From assembly GCF_010731875.1 (NCBI RefSeq), contig NZ_AP022595.1:744001-808000 (forward strand): DNA of 64,000 bases, in the 5' to 3' direction. This document shows positions 16,895 to 25,130 of the stretch, in pieces (within the stretch, counting starts at the first letter, position 1; the number at the start of each line of letters is the position of its first letter). The notes under the pieces were generated by a model. The model did not search any database. It had not been told where the DNA came from and saw nothing but the letters and a program-made list of their open reading frames with translations. This stretch comes from Mycolicibacterium sarraceniae. GTDB lineage: Bacteria > Actinomycetota > Actinomycetes > Mycobacteriales > Mycobacteriaceae. A program made the position numbers and the translations under genes.

Positions 16895-17189
16895 GGCAGC
16901 ACCGGTATCGGAGAAGCGCATCACCACGTTCAGCACCGACGTGGTTGCGCTGACCTTCCAGGACGGTCCCGATCCCCGGCCGCACCGTCACCGCGACGGC
17001 GGTCGTTGAGTAGGGCCCGACGTCCAGCGGGCTCGCCGTGACCGCCACACCGGTGACGTGGTTGCATCCGACGAGGTCGCGTCATCACATCAGCATGGAT
17101 ACCGCAGGCGAACTCCTGCATACGAATTGGTTAACGACCGCCCCGTCCGGTGTCACTTTCGGTCAAGCTGCTCCAGGATTGAACCAATT
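16895..17189. other. unassigned gap in the gene graveyard
   Basis: No intact gene. On the minus strand two short frames, VTASPLDVGPYSTTAVAVTV (about 16990-17040) and SVLNVVMRFSDTGAATDAAV (about 16875-16935), read like broken parts of one exported protein joined by a frameshift, but I do not recognise the family. Confidence 0.3.
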
Positions 17190-17561
17190 GCGCGACGCCC
17201 GGTCGAGGACCCGATTCCACGCGGTTACGGCTCACCACCGCCGATCCGGCTGATCTTCGAATCCGGGGGCACCACGGACGCACCCAAGCGAACGGCTCAG
17301 CTGCCGGACTGGGTGGCCCAGGTCGCCGACTGGCAGACCGACGACTTCCGTCGCCCCGGATTGCTCGGCGGCCGCGGCTTTCTCTGCATGATGCCCAGCG
17401 ACCCGCACGGGGTGGGCGACAAGGTCCGCTTCATTCTGCTCAGCGGTGCGCATGTGGACCTCGACACCCTCGACGTGCCGCGCGACGTCTTTCCGGCCGC
17501 GGCCATCGCGATGGTGTTCGGCAGCACGACGATCCTGTCGCAGGCCCAGACGGCCAGATCG
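17190..17561 (+). pseudogene. internal fragment of a LuxE/AMP-ligase-like acyl-activating protein
   Basis: The frame contains PPIRLIFESGGTTDAPKRTA, the adenylate-forming signature of LuxE-like ligases, then DWVAQVADWQTDDF and GRGFLCMMPSDPHGVG, and jumps to KVRFILLSGAHVDLDTLDVP and IAMVFGSTTILSQAQ. The usual distance between the last two blocks is many tens of residues longer, so an internal segment has been lost. Neither end is complete. It abuts an aldehyde-dehydrogenase-like fragment, the usual partner of such ligases in acid-reduction clusters. Confidence 0.55.
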
Positions 17562-18001
17562 GCGACTCGGTCGCCGAGGTCGCCCCGGTCGCCCCGGTCG
17601 CCGAGCTGAGTATCGCCCCGCCCCTCTACATCGCCCGAGCGATGGCCACGCAGCGCAAAACCACGCCGCTTCCCGCCGATCAGCGCCGTGCCGCCCTGCA
17701 CAAGGCCGGCGCGGTGCCAGATTGGCAGACTGCGCCGCCTGGGCACGCAGCGGCTATCTGGGCCCGGCGCGGCGAGCTGTTCGGTGTGCACGCCTCCGGC
17801 AATGCGCCGGGCGTGCACGGTCTGTGGCCGCAGGCGTTGGCGATGGGGTACCGCGTGGCGGTGCGGCCGTCGCGGCGCGAACCGTTCACCGCGCACCAGC
17901 TGGTGGCGGCGTTGTGTGAGGCCGGTTTTCGCGAGGACGATGTGACCTACCTACCCACCGACCATGCCGGGGCAGACGAGATCATCGCCGCGGCCGACCT
18001 G
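17553..18001 (+). pseudogene. fragment of an aldehyde dehydrogenase/acyl-CoA reductase-like protein
   Basis: Reading YIARAMATQRKTTPLPADQR then, after a shortened stretch, FGVHASGNAPGVHGLWPQAL, YRVAVRPSRREPFTAHQLV and VTYLPTDHAGADEIIAAADL. These are the N-terminal helix and the NAD-binding-domain blocks of an ALDH/LuxC-like enzyme. The sequence between LHKAGAVPDWQT and the VHASGN block is too short for the family, and the catalytic Cys half is absent. Four tandem GTCGCCSMG 9-mers (17570-17605) encode the AEVAPVAPVAE start. Together with the LuxE-like fragment it is a relic of a carboxylate-reduction gene pair. Confidence 0.55.
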
Positions 18002-18314
18002 GGCGACGGTTCAGCGGCGAACTCTCGGCAGCCAGCGCTGTCATCACCGCGGCACGGGTCCAGTGTCGCCAGCAGGAGCGCCGGCACCGAGCAGCATTTT
18101 CACCATCGCGTCGTAGTGCTCGGCCAAATCCACGTGCGGCGGCGGTCCCCGCGCTGGGCCAGCGATTCCACAGCACGCTGCGCCAACTGGCGTGACCGCT
18201 GTCGGTGCCACGCGGTTCGACACCTCGACGTAATCGTGGCAGCCGCAGATGACGCTCATTGTCGGTGATAGCAAAGGTGTGCGGCACCGTCGGCGACAGA
18301 GCGACTGCGAGCAG
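18002..18314. other. unassigned stretch, probably decayed coding sequence
   Basis: About 310 bases without a gene. On the minus strand, pieces such as DLAEHYDAMVKMLLGAGA (about 18065-18135) and MSVICGCHDYVEVSNRVA (about 18205-18265) look protein-like, but they lie in frames that do not join and I recognise no family. Confidence 0.3.
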
Positions 18315-18563
18315 TTATGCGCCGGCCTTCTCGGCCGACTCGGCTGCAACCAGGCGTAGCTGGGTGATCTGTTGGCGCAGTTCAGAACTCGTTTGCGCTA
18401 CCTCGGTGACAGTCTCGACCTGACACGTGGTCAGTTCGAGCTGTAGGTCGACACCGGCGGCGGCCGCGTATCTGGCGACGTCAGCGTTGCGGGCAATTGG
18501 CTCACCAGTGCTGGGGGCGACGAGAAGGAATTCCTCCTCCACGCCGACGCTGGGGGTATTCAC
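18315..18563 (-). pseudogene. N-terminal remnant of a type 2 glutamate-cysteine ligase (carboxylate-amine ligase, YbdK/GCS2)
   Basis: The frame opens MNTPSVGVEEEFLLVAPSTG, the unmistakable VGVEEEF start of the GCS2 family, and continues GVDLQLELTTCQVETVTEVA, the second conserved substrate block. After 82 codons it stops, while the family has about 370. The truncated end points into the graveyard, so the loss is at the 3' side. The ATG is 97 bases from the divergent oxidoreductase start. Confidence 0.75.
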
Positions 18564-18660
18564 AATTCACCAGAATGCCCGGCTCGGGGGCACGGCAAAA
18601 CGTGCCGCGTACCGAGACAGGCGCTGTCGATCAGAGCAGACCCGGTCCTAACATGCCGGG

Positions 18661-19494
18661 ATGGGCAGAGACTTTCGCTTCGGCATCGGTGTGCGATCGG
18701 TCAAGTCAGCACAGAAGCTGCGCGACACCGTCCGACGGTTCGAGGATTTCGGCTTCGACGTCCTACACGTCCCAGACCATCTCGGCCGGTTCGGGATCCC
18801 GGCGCCGTTCCCCACCATGGTGGCCGCCGCGGAGTATTCCAAGACCATGCGGGTGGGCACGTTCGTGATCAACGCGGCGTTCTACAAGCCCGCGATCCTG
18901 GCCCGCGACGCCATCGCCGTCGACGTTCTCAGTGAGGGCCGGCTGGATCTCGGGCTGGGCACCGGATATGTCCGCGAGGAATTCGAAGCCGCCGAGATGC
19001 CGTATCCGAGTGCCGGCGAGCGGGTAGACCACTTGCGGCACACCACCACATATCTCAAGGACACCGCACCGTCGATCCCAATCCTGATCGCGGGCAACGG
19101 TGATCGGGTGCTGCGGATCGCGGCACAGCACGCCGACATCATCGGGCTCACCGGCGGTGGGGTGCCCGAGTATCCCGGCCACGATCCGCTCGCCGAGCGC
19201 ATCGAGTTCGTCAAGGCAGAAGCCGGTGACCGGTTCGCCGACCTGGAACTCAACATCGCGATCACCGGGGTGCCCACCGATTCCTCGGGAATCCCGGACC
19301 TGGCACTGACCCGCGGCTACGCTCCCGACGCCACCGAGGAACAGCTGCTGGCGCTCCCCACCGTCCTCACCGGTACCCCGCGCGATATCGCCGACACCCT
19401 GCGGGCGCGCCGAGACGATTACGGGATCACCTACTTCACCGTGCAGGACTACCACGCGGAGTACTTCGCCAAGGTCATCGCCGAACTGCGCTGA
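18661..19494 (+). CDS. F420-type LLM oxidoreductase (TIGR03621-like)
   Basis: 277 residues. FRFGIGVRSVKSAQKLRDTV, FDVLHVPDHLGRFGIPAPFP, RVGTFVINAAFYKPAILARD, GRLDLGLGTGYVREEFEAAE and PILIAGNGDRVLRIAAQHAD are the successive blocks of the mycobacterial TIGR03621 group of F420-dependent luciferase-like enzymes. Substrate unknown. It is intact between the graveyard on its left and the tRNA-Arg attachment region on its right, and marks where the ordinary chromosome resumes. Confidence 0.85.
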   Translation: MGRDFRFGIGVRSVKSAQKLRDTVRRFEDFGFDVLHVPDHLGRFGIPAPFPTMVAAAEYSKTMRVGTFVINAAFYKPAILARDAIAVDVLSEGRLDLGLGTGYVREEFEAAEMPYPSAGERVDHLRHTTTYLKDTAPSIPILIAGNGDRVLRIAAQHADIIGLTGGGVPEYPGHDPLAERIEFVKAEAGDRFADLELNIAITGVPTDSSGIPDLALTRGYAPDATEEQLLALPTVLTGTPRDIADTLRARRDDYGITYFTVQDYHAEYFAKVIAELR

Positions 19495-19546
19495 CCCCTG
19501 CGTGGGCGGAGTTGCAGGCGACAGGCGGTAAGCTCCCAGCCGGTAC

Positions 19547-19622
19547 GCCCCCGTAGCTCAGGGGATAGAGCACGGCTCTCCTAAAGCCGGTGTCGCATGT
19601 TCGAATCATGCCGGGGGCACCA
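19547..19622 (+). tRNA. tRNA-Arg (anticodon CCT), CCA encoded
   Basis: Acceptor arms GCCCCCG (19547-19553) and CGGGGGC (19612-19618) pair fully. The D arm is GCTC-loop-GAGC, the anticodon stem CGGCT/AGCCG holds loop CTCCTAA (anticodon CCT at 19580-19582), and the T arm is GCATG-TTCGAAT-CATGC. Discriminator A19619 is followed by CCA. It decodes AGG. The stop codon of the serine recombinase remnant on the other strand lies in its T arm, so its 3' end is a likely integration site. Confidence 0.96.
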
Positions 19623-19636
19623 AAGTATTCATATTC

Positions 19637-19662
19637 AAACCTGCGACATCATCCGCAGGTTT
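19637..19662. terminator. perfect inverted repeat behind tRNA-Arg
   Basis: AAACCTGCG (19637-19645) and CGCAGGTTT (19654-19662) pair over nine bases around the loop ACATCATC, 15 bases after the tRNA CCA. The right arm ends in TTT, so it could terminate the tRNA transcript. It also begins the 104-bp repeat, so it could instead be part of the recombination site. Confidence 0.5.
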
Positions 19663-19748
19663 GTTGATTTCTCGCCGCGGGACATCAGTAAGTGACGCGC
19701 TGCGGTGTTCCGTGGCGTCGGTGGAGTGTTGGAGCGCTGGAACCGCCG
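19645..19748. repeat. 104-bp direct repeat, left copy
   Basis: Matches 23493-23596 in the same orientation with about six mismatches over 104 bases. This copy encodes the C-terminal part of the serine recombinase remnant (PALQHSTDATEHRSASLTDV and onward). The pair bounds the rolling-circle-plasmid-like segment; an exchange between them would remove about 3.85 kb including the Fic pair. Confidence 0.85.
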
Positions 19749-20811
19749 CGTCCTGCGATTCGGCTCTGCCAGCAGCGCCAAATAGCGTCCTGAATGGCTC
19801 GGCCAGCTCCACCGTCACGCGATCCTCATCGACCAGAATTTTGGTGAATAGGGCCTGATTAAACAGGCGCCGTTCTGGCTCGCGAGCGTTCAAGTAGCCC
19901 TTATGGCAGTGGACCGCAAAATCAAGGGCCACGCGAAATGCTCGCTCGATGCTGTCGAACTCCATGGCCGCCGCGGAGAGCCGCTCCTCGATAGACGCCA
20001 ACTGTCGAGCAATTCGGTCTTGCTCCGTCTTCAACAGATCGATAGGTATTGCTCCGGCGTAGTGGGCCTGCAGTAGCCGCATCCTTTCGCTGGTTAACTG
20101 CTCCTTCTGGGTGCTCAGTTGTCGCGTGGAGGTCTCGGCACTCTTACGGAATTGCCGTAGCTCACCCCTGAGGACCTCCTCGATCCTGTCTCTCGACGCT
20201 TGATCGAGTTGGATGGTTTGGTAATGCTCTTCGACTCGCTGCTCAACGATCGGGATGAGGACGGCCCGCTGCGTGCACTCGGCCGTTTTCTGGTGTCGGC
20301 CAAGGCAAATGAAGTACGGGTACACCGCGCCGTATCGATTCTTCGACATGGTCACAATCAGTCGACTGCCACACTTCCCGCAGAACACGCTTGACTTGAG
20401 ATAGTGCGGGTGATCTCGCTGCTTCTCCCCCATCGCGTGGGAGCTGAGTACGTCTTGAACCCGGGTCCACGTCGCTTCGTCAACGAGCGGCGTATGCCGC
20501 CCCGGGTACCGCACCCCTCGGTAGACGACCTCGCCCTTGTAGTACGGCGTCGTGAGGATCTTGTGCAGCGAGTTCTGCTTGATCGCTCGGCCAGGCGACT
20601 TCGGTGTCGGTCGTGTTGTGAGACCGCGATGCTCCAGCTCTGCCGCCAGACGACTGAGCGTCCATTCTCCCGACGCGTATGCAAGGAACGCCCACGTGAT
20701 CAGAGGTGCTCGTTGGGGGTCGACGTCGACCGTGCGCAGCTCACGTCCATCGTCGGTAACGACGCGAACGTTGCGGTAACCAAGTGGCGCTTTCCCGGGA
20801 GGGTGATTGGT

Positions 20812-21391
20812 AAAGGTATGTGGGGCCTTACAACTCGGCCACCTTCGTCCGCGGGGGTCGTTGGGAACGCAGTCAGGAGCGCCGGGATAGCTCCTCTCCG
20901 CGCAGCGCCTCCAGTTTGCTAGCCTTGGCGCGGCGACATGGTGGCGGGCCATGGCCTGTGATACAGCAGTCTGGACCTGGCCGGACCTGACTGCGCAGGC
21001 CCGCCACGGCAAGCACACCACGAACAGCTGATGCATTCCGGTCGCGGCCCGAAGCAACATTGTCAGCCGGGGGGCTTGTTGTCGCCCGTTGCCACCTCGC
21101 CGAGCACGTCGTGTCTGCGTGATGGTGGTGTCTCCACTTTTGGCTGTCGCGGTGCTGTCTCCCCGGGGGCCGACATCGCGGGGTATCGCGGGCAGGCCTG
21201 ACGAGGTTCACCTAGAGCACCGATGGGATCAGTTCGCCGCTTGGTGAACCGGCTCGACAGGAACGAGCTGGCACTCGGATACCACGCTCGTTTACCGCGG
21301 ACGACTTCTGGTTGCGTTAAAACGTCGTGGTTGCCGCTGGGGTCGGGCCGGTAGGATCGGTACACGGCCGGTAGTGCATGGAGGTGCAGCG
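20812..21391. other. gap upstream of the Fic pair; no recognisable gene
   Basis: About 580 bases. The place where the recombinase catalytic domain should be encoded holds open frames on both strands, but none shows a resolvase motif or any family I know. The right end probably carries the promoter of the antitoxin gene: TAGGAT at 21352-21357, about 40 bases before the ATG, resembles a -10 element. Confidence 0.4.
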
Positions 21392-21565
21392 ATGGAGCGA
21401 AAGACAGCCAAGACGGTGGTGGTGTCGAAGGCTGCCGTCAAGAAGGCCGGGATGCGGGCGACCAAGGCGTCGGCCAAGTTGGAGGGCCGGGTCGTGCCAA
21501 CCAGTCACCGCCATTCAGCAGCGGTGAAGGCCTATCTTGCAAAGCAGCAGCCGCCCAAGCGCTGA
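21392..21565 (+). CDS. Fic antitoxin (class I, VbhA/FicA-like)
   Basis: 57 residues, basic and alanine-rich. It contains SAKLEG at residues 27-32, a match to the class I inhibitory motif (S/T)xxxE(G/N), whose Glu enters the Fic ATP site and blocks AMP transfer. GGAGG at 21380-21384 sets the ATG at 21392 over the in-frame GTG at 21374. Its stop overlaps the Fic start by one base (TGATG), so antitoxin and toxin are coupled, antitoxin first. No other domain is visible. Confidence 0.7.
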   Translation: MERKTAKTVVVSKAAVKKAGMRATKASAKLEGRVVPTSHRHSAAVKAYLAKQQPPKR

Positions 21566-22197
21566 TGCCGCTGACGCCCGGTTACGGCGAAACGCCGCTG
21601 CCTCACGACGAACTTGATGCTCTGCTGGCTGAGGTTGTCGAGATCCTCGACAAGCCGATCACCCGAGCGGACGTCTATGCCCTCGAACAGAGTTTGCAGG
21701 ATCAGGTAGTTGAGGCGTTGATGCCAGCGGCGCTGGACGGTTCGTTGCCGCTAGACGAGCTTCTCAGCGACTACTTCATCCGTGATCTCCATACGCAGTT
21801 GTTCGGTCCGATCTGGCAGTGGGGCGGGCGGCAGCGTCAGCTCGAACTCAACATCGGTGTCGCTCCCGAACTCATCGCCGTCGAGCTGCGCAGCACCCTC
21901 GGCTCGATCGCCTGGCGGTGGGAGCACACCGACGACTGGACCCCCCGCCAGTTGGGGATCGTGGTCCATGCCGAGACGGTTCGTATACACCCCTTCGTTG
22001 ACGGAAATGGCCGCACAACAAGGCTTCTCGCTGACCTCGCGTTCGCCGCGGCCCAAGACCCCACCGTGCAGCAGTACGACTGGGATCTGGACAAGCAGCG
22101 CTATATCGGGCTGCTGCGTGCCTTCGACGTGCACCGGGATGTGACTGAGCTCGCTGCGTTCGTCGGGATTGAGCAGATCGAGCTACAGGAGCCCTGA
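21565..22197 (+). CDS. Fic-domain AMP-transferase toxin
   Basis: 210 residues. The catalytic loop HPFVDGNGRTTR (142-153) matches HxFx(D/E)GNGRxxR completely, and the flap region QWGGRQRQLELNIGV lies at about 85-99. A fully conserved motif predicts nucleotidyl transfer (usually AMPylation) to a target such as a topoisomerase subunit in known class I toxins; the target here is unknown. It is preceded by a SxxxEG antitoxin. This is the only apparently intact operon inside the decayed element, which fits selection for toxin control or addiction. Confidence 0.85.
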   Translation: MPLTPGYGETPLPHDELDALLAEVVEILDKPITRADVYALEQSLQDQVVEALMPAALDGSLPLDELLSDYFIRDLHTQLFGPIWQWGGRQRQLELNIGVAPELIAVELRSTLGSIAWRWEHTDDWTPRQLGIVVHAETVRIHPFVDGNGRTTRLLADLAFAAAQDPTVQQYDWDLDKQRYIGLLRAFDVHRDVTELAAFVGIEQIELQEP

Positions 22198-22256
22198 GGC
22201 GACTGATGTTCGGCGCCGTATCCAGCACGATGCATGCGCATAACGCCAGGTCGCGG

Positions 22257-22289
22257 TGTCTCATTTCTTGTCTCACACCATATGTCTCA
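22257..22289. repeat. three TGTCTCA direct repeats
   Basis: TGTCTCA occurs at 22257-22263, 22269-22275 and 22283-22289, spaced 12 and 14 bases, at the 3' end of the rep remnant. They could be iteron-like sites or remnants of an insertion-sequence end; three short copies prove neither. Confidence 0.35.
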
Positions 22290-23490
22290 TATCCACGATG
22301 CAAACGGGCGGTGGATGCCCCAGCGCAACCGGGACACCAATCTCGCTCAGAAGCATCGCAACACCCTGTCTACCTTGGGCTTCTGCAGTTTCGAGCAACC
22401 GCGTCATCAGCTCGGGACGCCACACAACTACGCGATACCAATCAGCACGTGACACTTCACCGACGACTTCACCGTCGATATCGGCAGCCGCCACTTCTTC
22501 GTCTGTGGCGTCAGCTGTTTCGCCGCGGACATCGAGAAGGCAGTTCCACAGCTGCTCACGAACGGAGACCGGAACACGTCGACGACGCGACCACATGATC
22601 TGCCGACGCCCTTTGGATCCTTGTTCCCATTCGTGCCAAATCGCCCATTCGCCAGGTGGGGTAACAGCCAACACCTCCCCGGTATCGTGATCGATCACTG
22701 CCCAATCGCCGTCGCCTGCTTCCTTCACTGCCCAGTGGCGCGGCGTCCGAACACCAAAACCGCGAGCGTCTACCGATGTTGCGAGGTCTGCCAGCAACTC
22801 GAACGGCGTGCGGTTCCGGTCTACGCGACCAACTTTCGAAACTTGTCCCGCAGCCACCTCAATTCCGGTCTTCGTGGCTGCATCGTACGTCGCCTTCGTG
22901 AGATACCTGCCGAGATATTCCGCGCCCCCATCACCCACCTCTCGCATGTCGACAGCTACCGAGCCCGGCAGTGCGTAGCCCGCCTTCTTCAATCCGGCTG
23001 ACCACCGGTCATACACGCGAGATGCAAAAGCGTTTCTTGCCAACCACTCTCGGTCCTCAAGCGGGCTGTTCCAATCCGGCAACTTGAACCTCAGCCCCGA
23101 TCGGAGCGTCGACGCGCAGAACACCAGAGCATGGATATGCAGATGCCAACCGTGTCCGCCTTGAGCAGGCGTGCCGTAAGTCGCCTCGACAACACGGGTA
23201 AGGCCAGCGATCTCGAATAGCTCGACATTACACGGACTAACCTCCCGTTACGTTCCGCCGTACGGGCATTCTGACCCGTCCAAGTGCGCGTGCCGAACGC
23301 CGACCTCCAACCGGAGCTCAATGCGTCCCACAGTTCTGAGAGACGATCAGAAGCCTTGTGCCGCATAGTCAATGTCAACATGTACACCTTGCCGCCTTGG
23401 CGGTAGCACTCACGAACTGCTGCGCCGATCTCTCCTGCGCGCGTACGAGCGATTACCGCGGAGCAACGCGGGCATGACCACACGGAACCG
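22273..23490 (-). pseudogene. rolling-circle plasmid replication initiator (Rep), frameshifted
   Basis: Two overlapping frames form one Rep. The first (about 23490-23240) has SVWSCPRCSAVIARTRAGEI and KVYMLTLTMRHKASDRLSEL. The second (about 23240-22273) has VVEATYGTPAQGGHGWHLHI with the HUH-type metal motif HLHIH, then GGAEYLGRYLTKATYDAATK and WEQGSKGRRQIMWSRRRR. This order is that of actinobacterial RCR-plasmid Rep proteins. The frame changes near 23240 and the N-terminus is cut by the right 104-bp repeat, so it is probably dead. It shows that the element came from a small plasmid. Confidence 0.75.
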
Positions 23491-23492
23491 CA

Positions 23493-23596
23493 GACATCAT
23501 CCGCAGGTTTGTTGTTTTCTCGCCGCGGAACATCGGTAAGTGACGCGCTGCGGGGTTCCGTGGCGTCGGTGGAGTGTTGGAGCACCGGAACCGCCG
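23493..23596. repeat. 104-bp direct repeat, right copy
   Basis: Second copy of 19645-19748. On the minus strand it encodes the same peptide (VPVLQHSTDATEPRSASLTD and onward) as the C-terminus of the serine recombinase, here fused to the truncated Rep on one side and to an IS3 OrfA fragment on the other. It may be the tail of a second recombinase copy, left by recombination or by tandem insertion. Confidence 0.85.
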
Positions 23597-23755
23597 GACC
23601 CACTTGCGCACCGTCTCCGCAGTACCGACGCCCAGCAGGTCAGCGACACGGCCCATCGCCTCCCACTCCGAGACCGTCTCGCTGCCCAGATCCGCCACCA
23701 TCTGCACCGCGCGCCTTCAACTCTTCGGGATACCGCCTCGACGACTTCGCTCCCA
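23597..23755 (-). mobile_element. fragment of an IS3-family transposase OrfA
   Basis: The minus strand reads VADLGSETVSEWEAMGRVAD and LLGVGTAETVRKWVRR, the helix-turn-helix part of IS3-family OrfA. Before it, SRRYPEELKAR lies in another frame, so there is a frameshift near 23715. The sequence is cut exactly where the right 104-bp repeat begins. No OrfB and no terminal repeats are seen. Confidence 0.65.
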
Positions 23756-24105
23756 CGCGTCCCATCCTTCCCAACGGAAGAACTCTCCCGACACGCCGGG
23801 GCGGATCACCCGACGATCCGATCCAAAATGTCTATGACGCGCCGCCTCGGGGCGCAGGTGGCCGTCGAGACGCTACCGCCCCCGCTGAGAGGAGTCGGCG
23901 AGACTCTCATGCGCACGCTGGATGCCTCCGGGCCGGGCAGTTCGGACCAAACCCGGCGACCAACCCGAACTTCGCGCATGTGGAAACCGGCACTGCCGGC
24001 GTGCCCGACGGCGGCGGTGTCCTGCTGAATAGCGTTGCTGCGCAGAGACATAGCGACTACCGCTGGTTTGGCGACGACGGTCCGGCGGAAGTGGGAGGCA
24101 GACGC
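23756..24105. other. unassigned stretch with a possible hydrolase tail
   Basis: A plus-strand frame ending at 24138 reads GPNPATNPNFAHVETGTAGV and SVAAQRHSDYRWFGDDG in its last part (about 23940-24085). This might be the C-terminus of the alpha/beta-hydrolase-type gene that precedes lppA/lppB in M. tuberculosis (Rv2542). The earlier part of the frame is low-complexity. No intact gene. Confidence 0.3.
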
Positions 24106-24649
24106 ATGAGGCTCGGCACCACCACGGGGAAGACGTAGTTCTGCTCACTGTTGTTCTGGCCCTCATCTTTTCGACGACAGGATGCCACGCGGAACAGCCG
24201 TGCGCCCCTACACCGTCCAGCGGGGCTACCCGGGCACTCGATGAATTGAAATCGCTGCCGCCCTTCGCGGAGACCAAAGCGCAACTGGAAGACGCGATTG
24301 CCACCATCACCACGGCGGCAACGCAACACGTGCCGAGCATCGTCTGGAAGACCGCAGACAACGCTGACTCCGGCAATTGTCCTGCACCGTATGAGCAGTC
24401 CGGCGGGAAGTCGGCCTATCTGCCGAACCGGATCGCCGAGAACGTGACGGTGTCCGAGCAGGACTGGGCTGCCCTGCTCGGCGTCGCGGAGGACGCGGCT
24501 GGTGCGGTCGGCGCCACGGACATCCAGGTCATGCAGGACGAACCCGGGAAGCGCGAGTGTGGTCCAGCGGGTCGGGCGGCGCATTCCTCACGTTCTTCTA
24601 CAAGGGCAATACGGTCGTGTCCGGCTATACCGGCTGCCGGTTGTCGTAG
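24106..24649 (+). pseudogene. LppA/LppB-family lipoprotein with two frameshifts
   Basis: Three frames must be joined: MRLGTTTGKT (from ATG 24106), then VLALIFSTTGCHAEQPC with a lipobox TTGC and the body LKSLPPFAETKAQLEDAIAT and SEQDWAALLGVAEDAAGAVG, then GSGGAFLTFFYKGNTVVSGY ending CRLS at 24649. Shifts fall near 24135 and 24555. The full set of parts is there, so inactivation may be recent, or these could be sequencing errors. The family consists of mycobacterial surface lipoproteins of unknown function. Confidence 0.65.
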
Positions 24650-24726
24650 CGGCCGAATGCGCTTCGCCAAGGAGCGCGGTGTGCTTGTATGCGCTAAAGG
24701 AGTCGTGCACACACGCTGTTCACGAT

Positions 24727-24780
24727 AGGACGATCCGCCTGCACGACGGGCGGACGCTCGGCTATGCCGAGTACGGTGCC
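24727..24780 (+). pseudogene. N-terminal scrap of an alpha/beta hydrolase
   Basis: RTIRLHDGRTLGYAEYGA is the typical opening of alpha/beta hydrolases (RxLxDGRxLxYxEYG). The oxyanion HG motif that should follow is absent: the sequence becomes the antisense of another truncated gene. Confidence 0.45.
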
Positions 24781-24903
24781 AGGCAGCATTTCCCTTGCCG
24801 CGACGGTCACACTGGCGAGGACCAGATTGACGTCGCGGGGTGGCGCGGCGGCGCGGGCCAGCTCGGCCATCCGCTGCGCAAGATCGTGGTTGGGCGAAGT
24901 CAT
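24781..24903 (-). pseudogene. N-terminal scrap of a GAF(-ANTAR) regulator
   Basis: ATG at 24903 begins MTSPNHDLAQRMAELARAAA then VNLVLASVTVAAREMLPGTV, the start of mycobacterial GAF-ANTAR proteins. It is cut after about 40 residues and runs into the antisense of the hydrolase scrap, so two genes truncated at one junction face each other. The 227 bases to the thiolase gene hold nothing I can assign. Confidence 0.5.
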
Positions 24904-25130
24904 TCACCCATTGCTCCCCTCCTCCGCAGAGTTACGCACCACCTTGAGGATGCCGACGTTTGTGGACGAGCAGGTTCGGTAATGCTGCGCAGCAGGCGGG
25001 CGCGGTGGTCGACTTCCACGCCCGCTGAGGTCCTGTCGGTTCAGACCAAGAGCCGGCGGGACCGACCTCATTTGGGATCACTCACCGCAATCCGGCCCGC
25101 CACTCTCTTAGCTGTAGTAACTTCGCCGCT

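Larger units (their letters stand above)
19606..20811 (-). pseudogene. large serine recombinase lacking its catalytic domain
   Basis: The frame carries the recombinase domain (PPGKAPLGYRNVRVVTDDGR, WTLSRLAAELEHRGLTTRP, TTPYYKGEVVYRGVRYPGRH) and the zinc ribbon CGKCGSRLIVTMSKN...CLGRH, then a coiled-coil region. The N-terminal resolvase domain with the catalytic Ser (about 140 residues) is missing: upstream of about 20811 the open frame continues to 21060 but shows no resolvase motif. The C-terminus reads through the 104-bp repeat and into the tRNA-Arg T arm. It cannot recombine by itself; it is a relic of the integrase of this element. Confidence 0.8.

Noticed and set aside
17267..17278. CCGGGGGCACCA, identical to the end of tRNA-Arg(CCT), as a possible att site
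   Set aside because: Only 12 bases, preceded by TTCGAAT as well but inside the conserved LuxE-like coding motif FESGGTT, which explains the sequence; it is on the far side of an intact gene.
17570..17605. Four tandem GTCGCCSMG 9-mers as a possible minisatellite or CRISPR-like array
   Set aside because: Four short units without spacers that encode a Val-Ala-Pro/Glu stretch of the ALDH-like fragment; no CRISPR repeats or cas genes exist in the window.
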